A stretch of DNA of 7,442 nucleotides from a bacterium (GTDB taxonomy: Bacteria > Actinomycetota > Acidimicrobiia > Acidimicrobiales > Ilumatobacteraceae), in assembly GCA_029978815.1 (NCBI GenBank), contig JAPOIQ010000049.1:1-7442 (forward strand), given 5' to 3'. Positions 1 to 7,442 of this stretch are shown one piece after another. Under the pieces are notes generated by a model that worked only from the letters and a program-made list of their open reading frames with translations, was not told the DNA's origin and did not search any database. Each line of letters starts with the position of its first letter. The first letter of the stretch is position 1. The position numbers and the translations under genes are program-made.

Positions 1-1022
1 GCGAACTCTCGCGCTTGGGCGAGCCCGTTTTGACCAGTGGTTGCGTCGATCACAAGAAGGGTTTCAGTAACGACACCACTCCCCTTTTCGGCAACACGCC
101 GAACCTTCGACAACTCGTCCATCAGGTTCTGTTTATTGTGCAGCCGTCCCGCAGTATCGGCGAGCACAAGATCAAAACCTTTCGCTGTCGCCCGCTCAAC
201 GGCATCAAAGACGACGCTTGATGGGTCGGCTCCGTCGGCACCACGAACGATGTCTGCCCCAGATCGTTCAGCCCACATTGCAAGTTGCTCGGCCGCCGCA
301 GCGCGGAATGTGTCGCCAGCTGAGAGCAATACCGTTGATCCTGCTGCGATCTGCCGAGAAGCGAGCTTGCCAATTGTCGTTGTTTTACCAACTCCGTTGA
401 CTCCGACGAAAAGCCAAATCGATGTTCCAGCATCATCACGCATTGCTAGGTCTCTGTTCGCCCCGTCCAGTTGAGCAACCATCGACGCACGGAGCGCTGA
501 GATCAGGGCCTCCGGGTCCTCAATCTCACCCTTTGATACGCGCTCGCGCAAAGGATCGAGCAACGAGGTGGCAATTCCGATTCCCACATCGGCGATCAAA
601 AGCGCATCTTCAAGTTCTTCCCAGACACCTTCGTCAATGGCTGACCGACCGAGAACCGAACCAATCGCATCGGAGAATGCGCCTCTGGCACGGGCCAAAC
701 GATCACGCATCGACCTTGGCGCCTCAGGCTCTGCGGTCTGTGTTTCGGCGACCTGGGCAACCTCGTCTGCGGTACGAGGCTCGTCGGCATCAATAACAGA
801 TTCGCCACCAACAACGTCGAGAGCGGAATCTCCGACATGCGTTGCGCTTTCTTACGCGGTTGACGAGATCGTTACTTGCTTTTCCGAGTCAGTGACGGCC
901 GCCTGCTCATCATGAGCGGAGCCACTCGAGCTACTCCGGCGTCGACCAGCAACAACAACCCCGGCACCAAACCCGAGCACAAGCAGGATGAGAACGAGAT
1001 AAATCCAGTTGTTTTGGTCCAT
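1..1022 (-). CDS. ftsY: Signal recognition particle receptor FtsY (partial, 3' end outside window), in-frame TAA at codon 57
   Basis: FtsY is the GTPase receptor that docks SRP-bound ribosomes at the membrane. The frame opens at ATG (1022-1020) with a hydrophobic segment at residues 7-25 followed by RRR, an N-in membrane anchor of actinobacterial FtsY type. A Ser-rich and acidic linker follows, interrupted by TAA at 854-852 (codon 57). The same frame then continues through more acidic linker to the N domain, starting near Met105 (MRDRLARARG, later EELEDALLIADVG). The G domain has G1 GVNGVGKT at 207-214, DTFRAAAAEQL from Asp237, DTAGR at 289-293, and ATTGQN near the edge. The TKLD motif and C-terminus lie outside the window. 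smc ends 41 bases upstream, and no strong ribosome binding site is seen. If TAA terminates, a soluble NG protein could still start at ATG 710-708. Confidence 0.95.
708..725 (-). promoter_or_regulatory. Possible internal ribosome binding site and ATG start for a soluble FtsY NG domain
   Basis: GAGG (725-722) lies 11 bases before an in-frame ATG (710-708, codon 105 of ftsY). This Met sits at the first helix of the N domain, so starting here would give a complete NG GTPase without anchor or linker. It is the first ATG after the in-frame TAA, 48 codons downstream. The GAGG could be chance, because it also encodes Glu in the linker. Confidence 0.35.
852..854 (-). other. In-frame TAA codon inside ftsY (codon 57)
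   Basis: The minus-strand context is TCA ACC GCG TAA GAA AGC GCA. It falls in the low-complexity linker between the membrane anchor and the NG domain, and the downstream linker remains Glu/Asp/Ala-rich as expected for this family. GAA (Glu) with one G-to-T change is the simplest ancestor, though the linker is too variable to be sure. TAA is a normal terminator for mutM and smc in this window, so a code change of TAA to sense is unlikely. Confidence 0.95.
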
Positions 1023-1063
1023 TACCGGATGACGCTATCTGTGACGGAGATCGAGAATGCGGC

Positions 1064-4000
1064 TTACTGAGTTGCGGCAGTCGAGACCCGCTCGGTCACG
1101 ACCTTCGATGAACCACCCGGCTGCATCGACACACCGAGCAACGCGTCACCTGCCTCCATCGTGCGCTTCTGGTGCGACACGATGAGCAGTTGAGCTTCTT
1201 TGCGGAACTCTTGAATGAGGTTCAAGAATCGGTGCAGGTTGACGTCGTCAAGCGCTGCTTCAACTTCGTCCATCACATAGAACGGTGAAGGCCGCGACCG
1301 GAACACTGCGAAGAGGAAGGCAAGGGCAGTCAACGAGCGCTCACCACCGGAAAGCAAGGACAGCTTCTTCACGTTCTTTCCGCTCGGCTTCGCTTCGACT
1401 TCGATGCCGGTGTTCAACAGGTCATCCGGGGCGGTCAGTTTGAGCGCTCCGTTGCCACCGGGGAACAACGCCCCAAACAATTGAGCAAAGTTCGCACTCA
1501 CATCGGCGAATGCCGAAGCAAACACGTTCTGAATCTCAACATCAACGGCAGCAATCACCCGGTTGAGCTCTCGACGAGTTGAACGGACATCTTCCAACTG
1601 CCCTTCAAGGAATTCGTGTCGCTGGCTGAGTTCATTGAACTCTTCAAGTGCGAGCGGGTTGATCGGTCCGAGAAGTCGAAGCTCACGCTCAAGTTCACGC
1701 ACCCGACCCGCAGGTGTTGCGCCTTCGGGGACTTCGGGTGGCTCGGCGGCTTCCGCTACCTCAGGCTCTACATCAAGATCTCGGCGCAGCGACTCAATTG
1801 TGGTTTCGAGACGCAGCTTGACTTCTGCCTCTGCAATCTCGGCCTTAGTGAGTCGCTCGCGAGACTCCTCAAGCGAACGCTCGGAGGTCGAACGTTCTTG
1901 ACGAAACTGATCGAGTCGTTCGGTGAGTTCTGTCACCTCGGCTGACTGACGCTGGCGCTCTTCGACGAGTGAATCTCGGGCGGTAACGACTTGATGGCGG
2001 CGCTCTTCGACATATGTCCTCAGCGCAGCAACCGCATTCAGTGCTTTTTCGACCTGTTGGCGGCGATCGGCAGCGCCAGCTTGTGCTTCTCGATCAGCCT
2101 CGAGGCGCCCATCGATGTCAGCAATACGTCTCCGCAAGAACTCCGACTGCTCGTTCAGCCCGGCTGACCGAACCTCAACATCTCGGCGTTTTGAAACCAG
2201 AACTGCTGACCACGCGTCAAGCGCTGCACGTGATTCATCACGCTGTCGAACGGCGTCAACCTCTGCCTGCTCCTCTGCGACCAGGTTTGGAAGCGCCGCC
2301 TCAAGTTCTGTGAGCCGCCGCTCATCTCCTTCGATAACCGCGACGAGTTCCGCGATCGAACGTTCCGCTCCCTCTCGTTCTGCATCAACTTCGCGACGAC
2401 GTGCTTGAGCTTGGGACAGCGCCTCAGATGCAGCGATGAACTTGCCATCGTTGCGGTCAAGTGCTGCGGAAATCTCGCGTTCAGCAGCGATCGCTTGATC
2501 GAGAGCGACTCTGGCATCAGCTCGAGTGCGTTCAGAAACTTCTCGGATATCGATGGCGGATTGAACCCGACCAGCAACCTCTTCGAGTGCTGCCGCTGTC
2601 GCACCGCCAGAAGATGAACCGATCCGCCATCCCGTCGATGACAAGCGGTCGCCGTCACGAGTGACAACGACAAGGTCGTGATGAGCAAGGGCAGCATCGA
2701 TTGCAGCGTCAAGATTTGGCGCGCTCACTGCGTGCGAAAGCAGTCGCTCGAGCAGCGACTGGACACCCGCATTCGTCGCTCGAACATGACCGAGTACAGC
2801 AACACATCCGCCTGGAACATCAGCACTGCTTGCAGGGGCCGACACCGCTGCCAACACCGCCCCAGATGTTGCAGATGTCCGAAGGGCTTCAAGGGCGCTT
2901 CGAGCGTTAGAGGCAGATTCGACAACCACCGCAGACAGCGCTTCACCGAGTGCAGCCTCAACGGCGGCTTCCCAACCAGCATCAATCGCAATGACATCGA
3001 GCAGAGTGCCAAGTACTCCGTCAAGACCGGCAAGGCGCTCAGCGCCGGCACGAGCACGAGCAGCGTCAAGGGCAAGTTGGAGCGCCTCCTGTCGGGCGGT
3101 GAGCCGCTCGACCTCTGATGACGCCGCACGCTCGCGAGCCTCAGCCTAGGAAAATGCGCTCTCGGCCTCGATACGGGCTACTTCAGCGTTTGCATGCTGC
3201 CGAACGAGTGGCTCTTCAGCATTTGTCGCTGATTCACATTCATTTCGGTATCTCTCGATTTCATCAGCGAGTTCGACAAGCTGCCCGCGAGACAATTCAA
3301 CGCGTTCCACTGCGCGATCTCGCTCTACTCGGCTTCGGTCGAGTGATGAACGCACTGAGCGGAGTTCGCCTCGCACCTCTGCTGCAGCACTCGCTGCCTT
3401 CGAACTGATTTCCGTTCCGCCCTGGTCTGCATGTTCCCGTGCAGTTGCGAGTTGTTGCTCCTCTTCTTCAAGGCTTGCAACCTCAGGTTGCAAGCCAGCA
3501 AGGGCGGCTTCGACATCTGCGAGTTCAGAGCGGAAGCCGGCAACATCTGCCTCAAGCGTTGCAATGACATCGGCGTCAAGTCCTTGGGACCGATCGCGCT
3601 CAAGAGACCGCCGGCGCTCATCAATGATGCCGAGGAGGCCATCAGCACGCTCGATAAGACGCTCTACTCTTGCGAGCCGGTCGCGAACATCACTTGCGCC
3701 GCGTGCAGTGAGTTGCGCCTCGATTCCCATGATTGCGGTATCGAGTTCGGCAAGGCGACGCTTTGATGTGTCCTGAGTTTCTGTGGCTTGAATGCGGTCG
3801 TTTTCGATCGTGACGAGCTTTGTTCGCTGCGTCGCGATCTCTCTGCCTGCGACGTACAACCGCAAGCCATCGAGTTCTTCTTGGAGTTCAACATGCCGTT
3901 GAGCGGCCTGTGCTTGACGCTCAAGCGGTTTCAACTGCCGGCGCACCTCACGCAGCAGGTCCTGCAAGCGAACGAGGTTTGCTTCGGTCGCATCAAGTCG

Positions 4001-4537
4001 ACGCTGTGCCTTTTCGCGGCGTTTGCGGTATTTCAACACGCCTGCTGCTTCTTCGATGATCGATCGGCGATCCTCGGGACGAGCGTTCAACACTGCATCG
4101 ATCTGGCCCTGCGAGACGATGACGTGTTGCTGTCGACCAACCCCCGCATCTGAGAGCAATTCCTGAACATCGAGCAAACGGCACGGGACCGCGTTGATCG
4201 AATACTCACTGTCGCCATTCCTGAACAACACGCGGGTGACCGTGACTTCGGTGAACTCCAATGGGAGCAAACCTGCGGAGTTGTCGAGAGTCAAACTGAC
4301 CTCTGCCCGTCCAAGCGCCGAACGCTTTTCGGTTCCGGCGAAAATGACGTCGTCCATCTTCTGGCTTCGCACGGCTTTAGGAGCCTGTGCGCCGAGCACC
4401 CAGGCGATTGCGTCGACAACGTTTGACTTACCAGAACCGTTTGGACCTACGACAACGGTTACTCCTGGTTCGAGGTCCATTGTCGTTGCGTCGGCAAACG
4501 ACTTGAAGCCTTTGAGGGTCAGACTTTTAAGAAACAC
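1064..4537 (-). CDS. smc: Chromosome segregation ATPase SMC, frame interrupted by an in-frame TAG at codon 464
   Basis: SMC is the long coiled-coil ATPase that, with ScpA and ScpB, extrudes and organises chromosomal DNA. The frame spans 1,158 codons including the stops, a normal SMC length. The N-terminal head has Walker A GPNGSGKS at residues 31-38, then an Arg-containing loop and a VSQGQIDAVLN region. A long Glu/Arg/Ala-rich coiled coil follows. The hinge lies at about codons 500-655 and includes GSSSGGATAAALEE at 640-653. The returning coil follows, then the C-terminal head with LSGGE at 1062-1066 and Walker B with Asp1090 and Glu1091. TAG (3148-3146) interrupts the first coil just before the hinge, and both sides are in the same frame. 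If it terminates, neither fragment holds a whole ATPase site. The start is GTG (4537-4535), set by the canonical FLKSLTLKGFKSF and an in-frame TAG five codons upstream. The gene ends in TAA, 41 bases before ftsY. Confidence 0.96.
3146..3148 (-). other. In-frame TAG codon inside smc (codon 464)
   Basis: The minus-strand context is GCA TTT TCC TAG GCT GAG GCT. Coiled-coil sequence (ARIEAESAFS, then AEARERAASSEVERL) continues on both sides without a shift, and the hinge begins about 40 codons later. In this Glu-rich heptad pattern GAG changed to TAG by one G-to-T substitution is the simplest origin. The nearest later in-frame start that fits a sizeable product is GTG at 2929-2927 (codon 537). 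It lies inside the hinge, so restarting there would not give a sensible domain. Confidence 0.96.
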
Positions 4538-4581
4538 GCAGGTTCGAATCTACTCGCCCGGGCGGCGCAAAACGTGATGCC

Positions 4582-5418
4582 TTAACGCTGGCAAACCGGG
4601 CAAAAGTGACTTCCCCGCTGATCGATGATCATCCGACGGATCACTCCTCGACCACAGGATGCACAGCGTTTACCTGTTTGGGCATACACCCTGTGGCGCT
4701 CTTGAAATGTGCCGGGTTCCCCGTCGACCCCGACGTACTGGGCGTCGGCAAGGGTTGAACCTCCGAGCTCAACCGCTTCTCCGATCACTTCGTCGATCGA
4801 ATCTGTGAGTCGACGACGAGAGCGCGATGACAAGGTATGTGCTTGGCGATCTGGCCGAATGCCCGCTCGATGGCAGATCTCGTCGGCGTAAATGTTGCCT
4901 ATACCTGCGATGTGCGATTGATCGAGCAAGAGTGATTTCACTCGACGACGCCGATTTCTGCACATCGCTGTCACCGCTTTCATATCGATTTTTTCATTCA
5001 GCGGGTCTAGTCCCAGTCGGCCTAACTCGGGAATGAGTTCGTCGACGTTGTGTTGACGAGCAACAACAACTTCACCAAATGTGCGGGGGTCAACAAAGAG
5101 GAACCGACTTCCGTCGTCTAACAGCCCGATCACGTGGCTATGGCGGGGTGGCTCACCGAACCCGTCATCGATAATCACCTGTCCACTCATGCGCAGGTGG
5201 ATCATGGCAAGTCCGCCAGAATCCAAGTCGAGGAGCAGATATTTCCCACGTCGCCGTACCTCCACGACACGTGATCCGGTTAACCCGTCACGCAATTCCT
5301 CTCGTGAGGTGCGTCGCGCAACCCGCTCGCGACCGATGGAGACGGCGTCGAACCGGCGGCCCACCAACGAACGTTCAAGGCCGCGACGAACAGTTTCTAC
5401 TTCGGGAAGTTCAGGCAT
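4582..5418 (-). CDS. mutM: Formamidopyrimidine-DNA glycosylase (MutM/Fpg)
   Basis: MutM removes oxidised purines, chiefly 8-oxoguanine paired with C, and cuts the abasic strand. It thereby prevents G:C to T:A transversions. The 278-residue protein has the complete family set. The N-terminal PELPEVE follows the initiator Met, which is removed so that Pro becomes the nucleophile. Lys59 lies in RRGKY, the motif HLRMSG holds the void-filling Met, and DPRTFG holds the matching Arg and Phe. A helix-two-turn-helix segment around GIGNIYADE and a C-terminal zinc finger (Cys252, Cys255, Cys273, Cys276, with Arg268 in QRGSHF) complete it. The protein ends at CPVCQR and TAA, exactly where the family ends, so TAA is used as a genuine terminator here. 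The start is fixed by the PELPEVE motif. smc follows after 44 bases. I see no defect in the gene. Confidence 0.97.
   Translation of the reverse strand: MPELPEVETVRRGLERSLVGRRFDAVSIGRERVARRTSREELRDGLTGSRVVEVRRRGKYLLLDLDSGGLAMIHLRMSGQVIIDDGFGEPPRHSHVIGLLDDGSRFLFVDPRTFGEVVVARQHNVDELIPELGRLGLDPLNEKIDMKAVTAMCRNRRRRVKSLLLDQSHIAGIGNIYADEICHRAGIRPDRQAHTLSSRSRRRLTDSIDEVIGEAVELGGSTLADAQYVGVDGEPGTFQERHRVYAQTGKRCASCGRGVIRRMIIDQRGSHFCPVCQR
5411..5418 (-). other. rnc stop / mutM start overlap (8 bases)
   Basis: The bases ATGCCTGA hold both the mutM start codon (5418-5416) and the rnc terminator TGA (5413-5411) in different frames. No clear Shine-Dalgarno sequence precedes the mutM ATG, so its translation probably depends on ribosomes finishing rnc. 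If so, a ribosome stopping at the TAG in rnc, about 90 bases earlier, should reduce MutM synthesis. Confidence 0.85.
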
Positions 5419-6106
5419 GATCGGCCGCGTTCAAACGGTCGATTGCTTCCCCAGCTGCGTGCTGCTCCGCCATCTTCTTTGAGCGTCCGATACCGGTGCC
5501 CATTACCTAGTCGTCAACGATGACGGTTGCGGTGAATTCTTTGTCGTGGTCTGGGCCCTTTGACTCCAGCACATACGTCGGTGACCGACGACCTCGAGCG
5601 GCGAGCAGTTCTTGAAGGGTTGACTTCTGATCAAGGCGGTCGAGTTGCGACGGAGCCTCTGAGAGTCGAGGGCCAATGAGATGCTTCACGACCTCGAACG
5701 CTCGTTTCGAACCGGCGTCGACATAGACCGCACCGATGACTGCTTCGAGTGCGTCAGAAAGGATCGACTCCTTATCTCTGCCTCCAGCCGCATCTTCGCC
5801 ATTGCCAAGCAGCAGGTGGTCACCCAACTGAATTCCTCGAGCAACCTCAGCCAACGCCGAAGCGTTCACCACACTCTTTCGAAGGTCGGTGAGCCGGCCT
5901 TCATCCCAGTCCTCAAAATCGGAGTACACAAGGTCAGCGACAACCCATCCGAGCATTGCATCTCCGAGAAATTCAAGCCGTTCATTCGAGATCTCATCGC
6001 TGCTTTCAGCAATCCACGATCGGTGACTCACGGCTCGACGGAGCAAATCTCGGTCACCGAATTGGTGACCAACTGCCATCTCGAGATCGTCAAGGTGCCG
6101 GCTCAT
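5411..6106 (-). CDS. rnc: Ribonuclease III, frame interrupted by an in-frame TAG at codon 200
   Basis: RNase III cleaves double-stranded RNA in rRNA processing and mRNA turnover. The catalytic domain is complete: the signature NERLEFLGDA is at residues 41-50, and the metal-binding acids Glu45, Asp49, Asp118 and Glu121 are present. The dsRNA-binding domain starts near residue 159. The frame meets TAG at 5509-5507 (codon 200), just before the third strand of that domain. It then continues with VMGTGIGRSKKMAEQHAA, the canonical end of the domain including the KKxAEQ helix. It stops at TGA (5413-5411), giving 231 codons, the usual family length. That TGA overlaps the mutM ATG by 8 bases, as expected for translational coupling, so the full frame is the real gene. 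If TAG terminates, the product is a 199-residue enzyme lacking most RNA contacts. The start ATG (6106-6104) is the only candidate after the in-frame acpP stop. Confidence 0.94.
5507..5509 (-). other. In-frame TAG codon inside rnc (codon 200)
   Basis: Read on the minus strand the context is GAC TAG GTA ATG GGC. The flanking frame is uninterrupted RNase III sequence on both sides. Relatives usually carry a variable, often charged residue here in a V-D-D-x-V pattern, so GAG (Glu) with one G-to-T change is the simplest ancestor. Lys, Gln or another residue is also possible. An in-frame ATG two codons later (codon 202) could restart translation but would give only a 30-residue tail. Confidence 0.95.
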
Positions 6107-6121
6107 CGCCGACTCAACGTG

Positions 6122-6397
6122 TCAGAGCCCAGCCCGGGACGCCACATAGTCGACGGCGTCACGAACCGTCTTTAGGTCTTCAAGATCCTCGTCATCTACA
6201 CGGAAATCTGGGATGCGAGTTCCGAAGGCTTCTTCGAGTGCCTCAACAAGTTCGATGAGTGCGAGAGAGTCGGCTTCAAGGTCATCGACGAATGAATTGC
6301 CCTCAGCAATTCCTGACGGATCGGTCTCGAGGATGTCTGCGAGTCGATCGCGGACGGTGTCGAGAATTTCATCGCGGGTCAATTGTGCTTCAGCCAC
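6122..6397 (-). CDS. acpP: Acyl carrier protein
   Basis: This is a 91-residue acidic protein of the acyl carrier family. It carries growing acyl chains on a phosphopantetheine arm in fatty-acid synthesis and delivers acyl groups to PlsX. The attachment serine is Ser44 in the motif ADSL, followed by a helix rich in Leu and Glu ([11 protein letters not shown]). The C-terminal segment ([11 protein letters not shown]) is somewhat longer than in the E. coli protein, a form I associate with Acidimicrobiia-type ACPs. The start is GTG (6397-6395): an in-frame TAA lies four codons upstream and no other start codon falls between. A weak AGAGG (6414-6410) sits 12 bases upstream. The gene ends in TGA, 15 bases before rnc. 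A role outside fatty-acid synthesis cannot be excluded, but the plsX-acpP-rnc setting favours the housekeeping ACP. Confidence 0.95.
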   Translation of the reverse strand: MAEAQLTRDEILDTVRDRLADILETDPSGIAEGNSFVDDLEADSLALIELVEALEEAFGTRIPDFRVDDEDLEDLKTVRDAVDYVASRAGL

Positions 6398-6432
6398 AAG
6401 CCGAGTTTACCTCTGACTGGCTGCGCGAGAGT

Positions 6433-7413
6433 TCACTCCGGAGTTTGAATGGCCGCAGCGATCGATCCAACGACGTCAGCTTCAACCATGTCGCGGGCAA
6501 CACCAATGGCGTTGTGAATAGCGGTTGGCGACGATGAGCCGTGAGAAATAATGCATACGCCGTTGGTTCCGAGCAGCATTGCTCCGCCGTAGGTCTCTGC
6601 TTCGAGTGATGCTTGGAGGGGAAGAATTTCGGGCAACAGCGCAGCAGCATGATCGGCCATTTCTGCATTTGCCGTCACCGCTTCGGTGAGCGATGACATC
6701 ACCCGCCGCATTGCGCCTTCCAGGGTCTTCAACACGACGTTTCCTGTGAAGCCATCTGTGACTACGACATCGCAGTCATCAGACATGACGTCTCTTCCTT
6801 CAACATTGCCGATGAAGTTGAAGCCCGTTGCCTCGCTCAACACGCCGTACGCCTCTTTGCGGAGCGAGTCGCCTTTGCCGGCCTCTTCGCCGATCGAGAG
6901 CAGCCCGACACGTGGGTTCGAAATACCGAGGCGATACTCCGCAAAGATGCTTCCCATCTGGGCGAACTGGACCAGCCAATCGGCTTGAACCTCAGAGTTC
7001 GCTCCCGCATCGAGCAGCACCGTCGGTGTGCCACCTGGAACGGGAATCATCGCCGCAATTGCCGGACGACCTACACCACGTATTCGTCCCATGCGAAGGA
7101 GGCCCGATGCCATGGTTGCCCCGGTGTTGCCAGCCGACACCATCGCTGATGCAACTCCGTCTCGAACGGCTTCCGCAGCACGCACGAGTGTGGAATCTTT
7201 TTTACGTCGGACACCGTGCGCTGGGTCCTCATCCATTTCGATGACTTCGGAGGCCTCAATGACCGTGAGCGAGCCGGTATCGACTCGAGAAGAGAGGTCC
7301 GCTGGCCCTACAAGGACAACTGGGATACCTGACTCAGCAGCGAGTAACGCCCCCGAAACAATGGCATCGGGGGCATGGTCGCCGCCCATTGCATCAACGG
7401 CAACCGGGAGCAT
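6433..7413 (-). CDS. plsX: Phosphate acyltransferase PlsX
   Basis: PlsX converts acyl-ACP and inorganic phosphate to acyl-phosphate, the acyl donor for PlsY at the first step of glycerol-3-phosphate acylation. It is a peripheral membrane enzyme. The 326-residue protein has the usual family length and motifs: DAMGGDHAP at residues 7-15, SAGNTGA at 93-99, then DAGAN, SIGEEAGKG, GNVEGRD, TDGFTGN and, near the C-terminus, GGAMLLGTNG. The start is ATG (7413-7411) with the canonical N-terminus one or two residues later. No clear Shine-Dalgarno sequence precedes it. The gene ends in TGA and is followed 35 bases later by acpP, whose product carries the PlsX substrate. The frame is intact, with no odd residue at a conserved position. 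Confidence 0.97.
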   Translation of the reverse strand: MLPVAVDAMGGDHAPDAIVSGALLAAESGIPVVLVGPADLSSRVDTGSLTVIEASEVIEMDEDPAHGVRRKKDSTLVRAAEAVRDGVASAMVSAGNTGATMASGLLRMGRIRGVGRPAIAAMIPVPGGTPTVLLDAGANSEVQADWLVQFAQMGSIFAEYRLGISNPRVGLLSIGEEAGKGDSLRKEAYGVLSEATGFNFIGNVEGRDVMSDDCDVVVTDGFTGNVVLKTLEGAMRRVMSSLTEAVTANAEMADHAAALLPEILPLQASLEAETYGGAMLLGTNGVCIISHGSSSPTAIHNAIGVARDMVEADVVGSIAAAIQTPE

Positions 7414-7426
7414 GTTGTGAGACTAC

Positions 7427-7442
7427 TCAGGAGACGTCGACA
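7427..7442 (-). CDS. Possible 3' end of an upstream gene (partial; perhaps ribosomal protein bL32)
   Basis: On the minus strand the first bases of the window can be read as Val-Asp-Val-Ser followed by TGA (7429-7427), ending 13 bases before the plsX start. In many bacteria the gene directly upstream of plsX is rpmF (bL32), and a short Val-rich C-terminal tail would fit. Only four codons are visible, and another frame also ends nearby (TAG at 7425-7423). The identity is therefore a guess from gene order, not from sequence. Confidence 0.25.

Noticed and set aside
122..439. Minus-strand open frame of 105 codons in the ftsY region.
   Set aside because: It overlaps the G domain of ftsY in a different frame, while the ftsY frame itself carries all the GTPase motifs.
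1023..1063. Possible terminator or promoter between smc and ftsY.
   Set aside because: The 41 bases contain no inverted repeat with a T-run and no convincing -10/-35 pair.
2678..3118. Long open frame on the plus strand opposite smc (146 codons).
   Set aside because: The product is low-complexity, rich in Arg, Ser and Cys with no recognisable motif, and it mirrors the codon pattern of smc. The same applies to plus-strand frames at 37-474, 568-915, 3788-4153, 5681-6175 and 7028-7420.
3130..3139. Perfect 10-base palindrome GCTCGCGAGC just downstream of the smc TAG, considered as a read-through hairpin.
   Set aside because: It has no loop, is short, and lies in GC-rich coding sequence encoding Ala-Arg-Glu repeats. 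No similar element follows the rnc or ftsY stops.
2927..3148. Two separate SMC-like genes, or a frameshift in smc.
   Set aside because: Both halves are in the same frame, the 72 codons between the TAG and the next GTG encode normal coiled coil and hinge, and only the single TAG interrupts it.
4550..4552. In-frame TAG five codons upstream of the smc start, considered as a third read-through amber.
   Set aside because: The canonical SMC N-terminus begins at GTG 4537, and the sequence upstream is the mutM-smc gap with no SMC-like residues.
5411..6106. rnc as a naturally shorter RNase III without a full dsRNA-binding domain.
   Set aside because: The rest of the domain is preserved in frame after the TAG, and the later TGA makes a tight overlap with mutM. 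Neither would be expected if the shorter form were long established.

Overview
The window carries a tightly packed run of housekeeping genes, all transcribed on the minus strand. Read in transcription order (right to left) they are: a possible last few codons of an upstream gene, plsX, acpP, rnc, mutM (fpg), smc, and the first ~340 codons of ftsY, which runs off the left edge. Gaps are 13 to 44 bases, and rnc overlaps mutM by 8 bases, so a single operon is likely. No tRNA, rRNA, CRISPR array, insertion sequence or phage gene was seen, and no gap exceeds 300 bases. The moderately high GC by eye, the rnc-mutM-smc-ftsY order, the membrane-anchored FtsY with an acidic linker, and the ACP sequence style all suggest an Actinomycetota chromosome, perhaps Acidimicrobiia. 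The class-level assignment is an inference.

The genes cover three linked jobs. PlsX and ACP supply acyl groups for phospholipid synthesis. RNase III, MutM and SMC handle RNA processing, oxidative DNA repair and chromosome organisation. FtsY is the membrane receptor for the signal recognition particle. The grouping is familiar from many bacteria and is not itself new.

The striking point is that three of the six genes contain a stop codon inside an otherwise continuous, well-conserved reading frame: TAG at codon 464 of smc, TAG at codon 200 of rnc, and TAA at codon 57 of ftsY. In each case the same frame resumes directly after the stop with recognisable family sequence: the SMC hinge and C-terminal head, the end of the RNase III double-stranded-RNA-binding domain, and the FtsY NG domain. 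No frameshift is needed. Each stop can be explained by one G-to-T change in a glutamate codon (GAG or GAA). True gene ends here use TGA (plsX, acpP, rnc) or TAA (mutM, smc), never TAG.

Possible explanations are substitution errors in the sequence, real nonsense mutations with suppression, or programmed or code-level read-through. Internal re-initiation is also plausible for ftsY. The sequence alone cannot decide, and errors remain the simplest explanation. Raw reads and close relatives would settle it.
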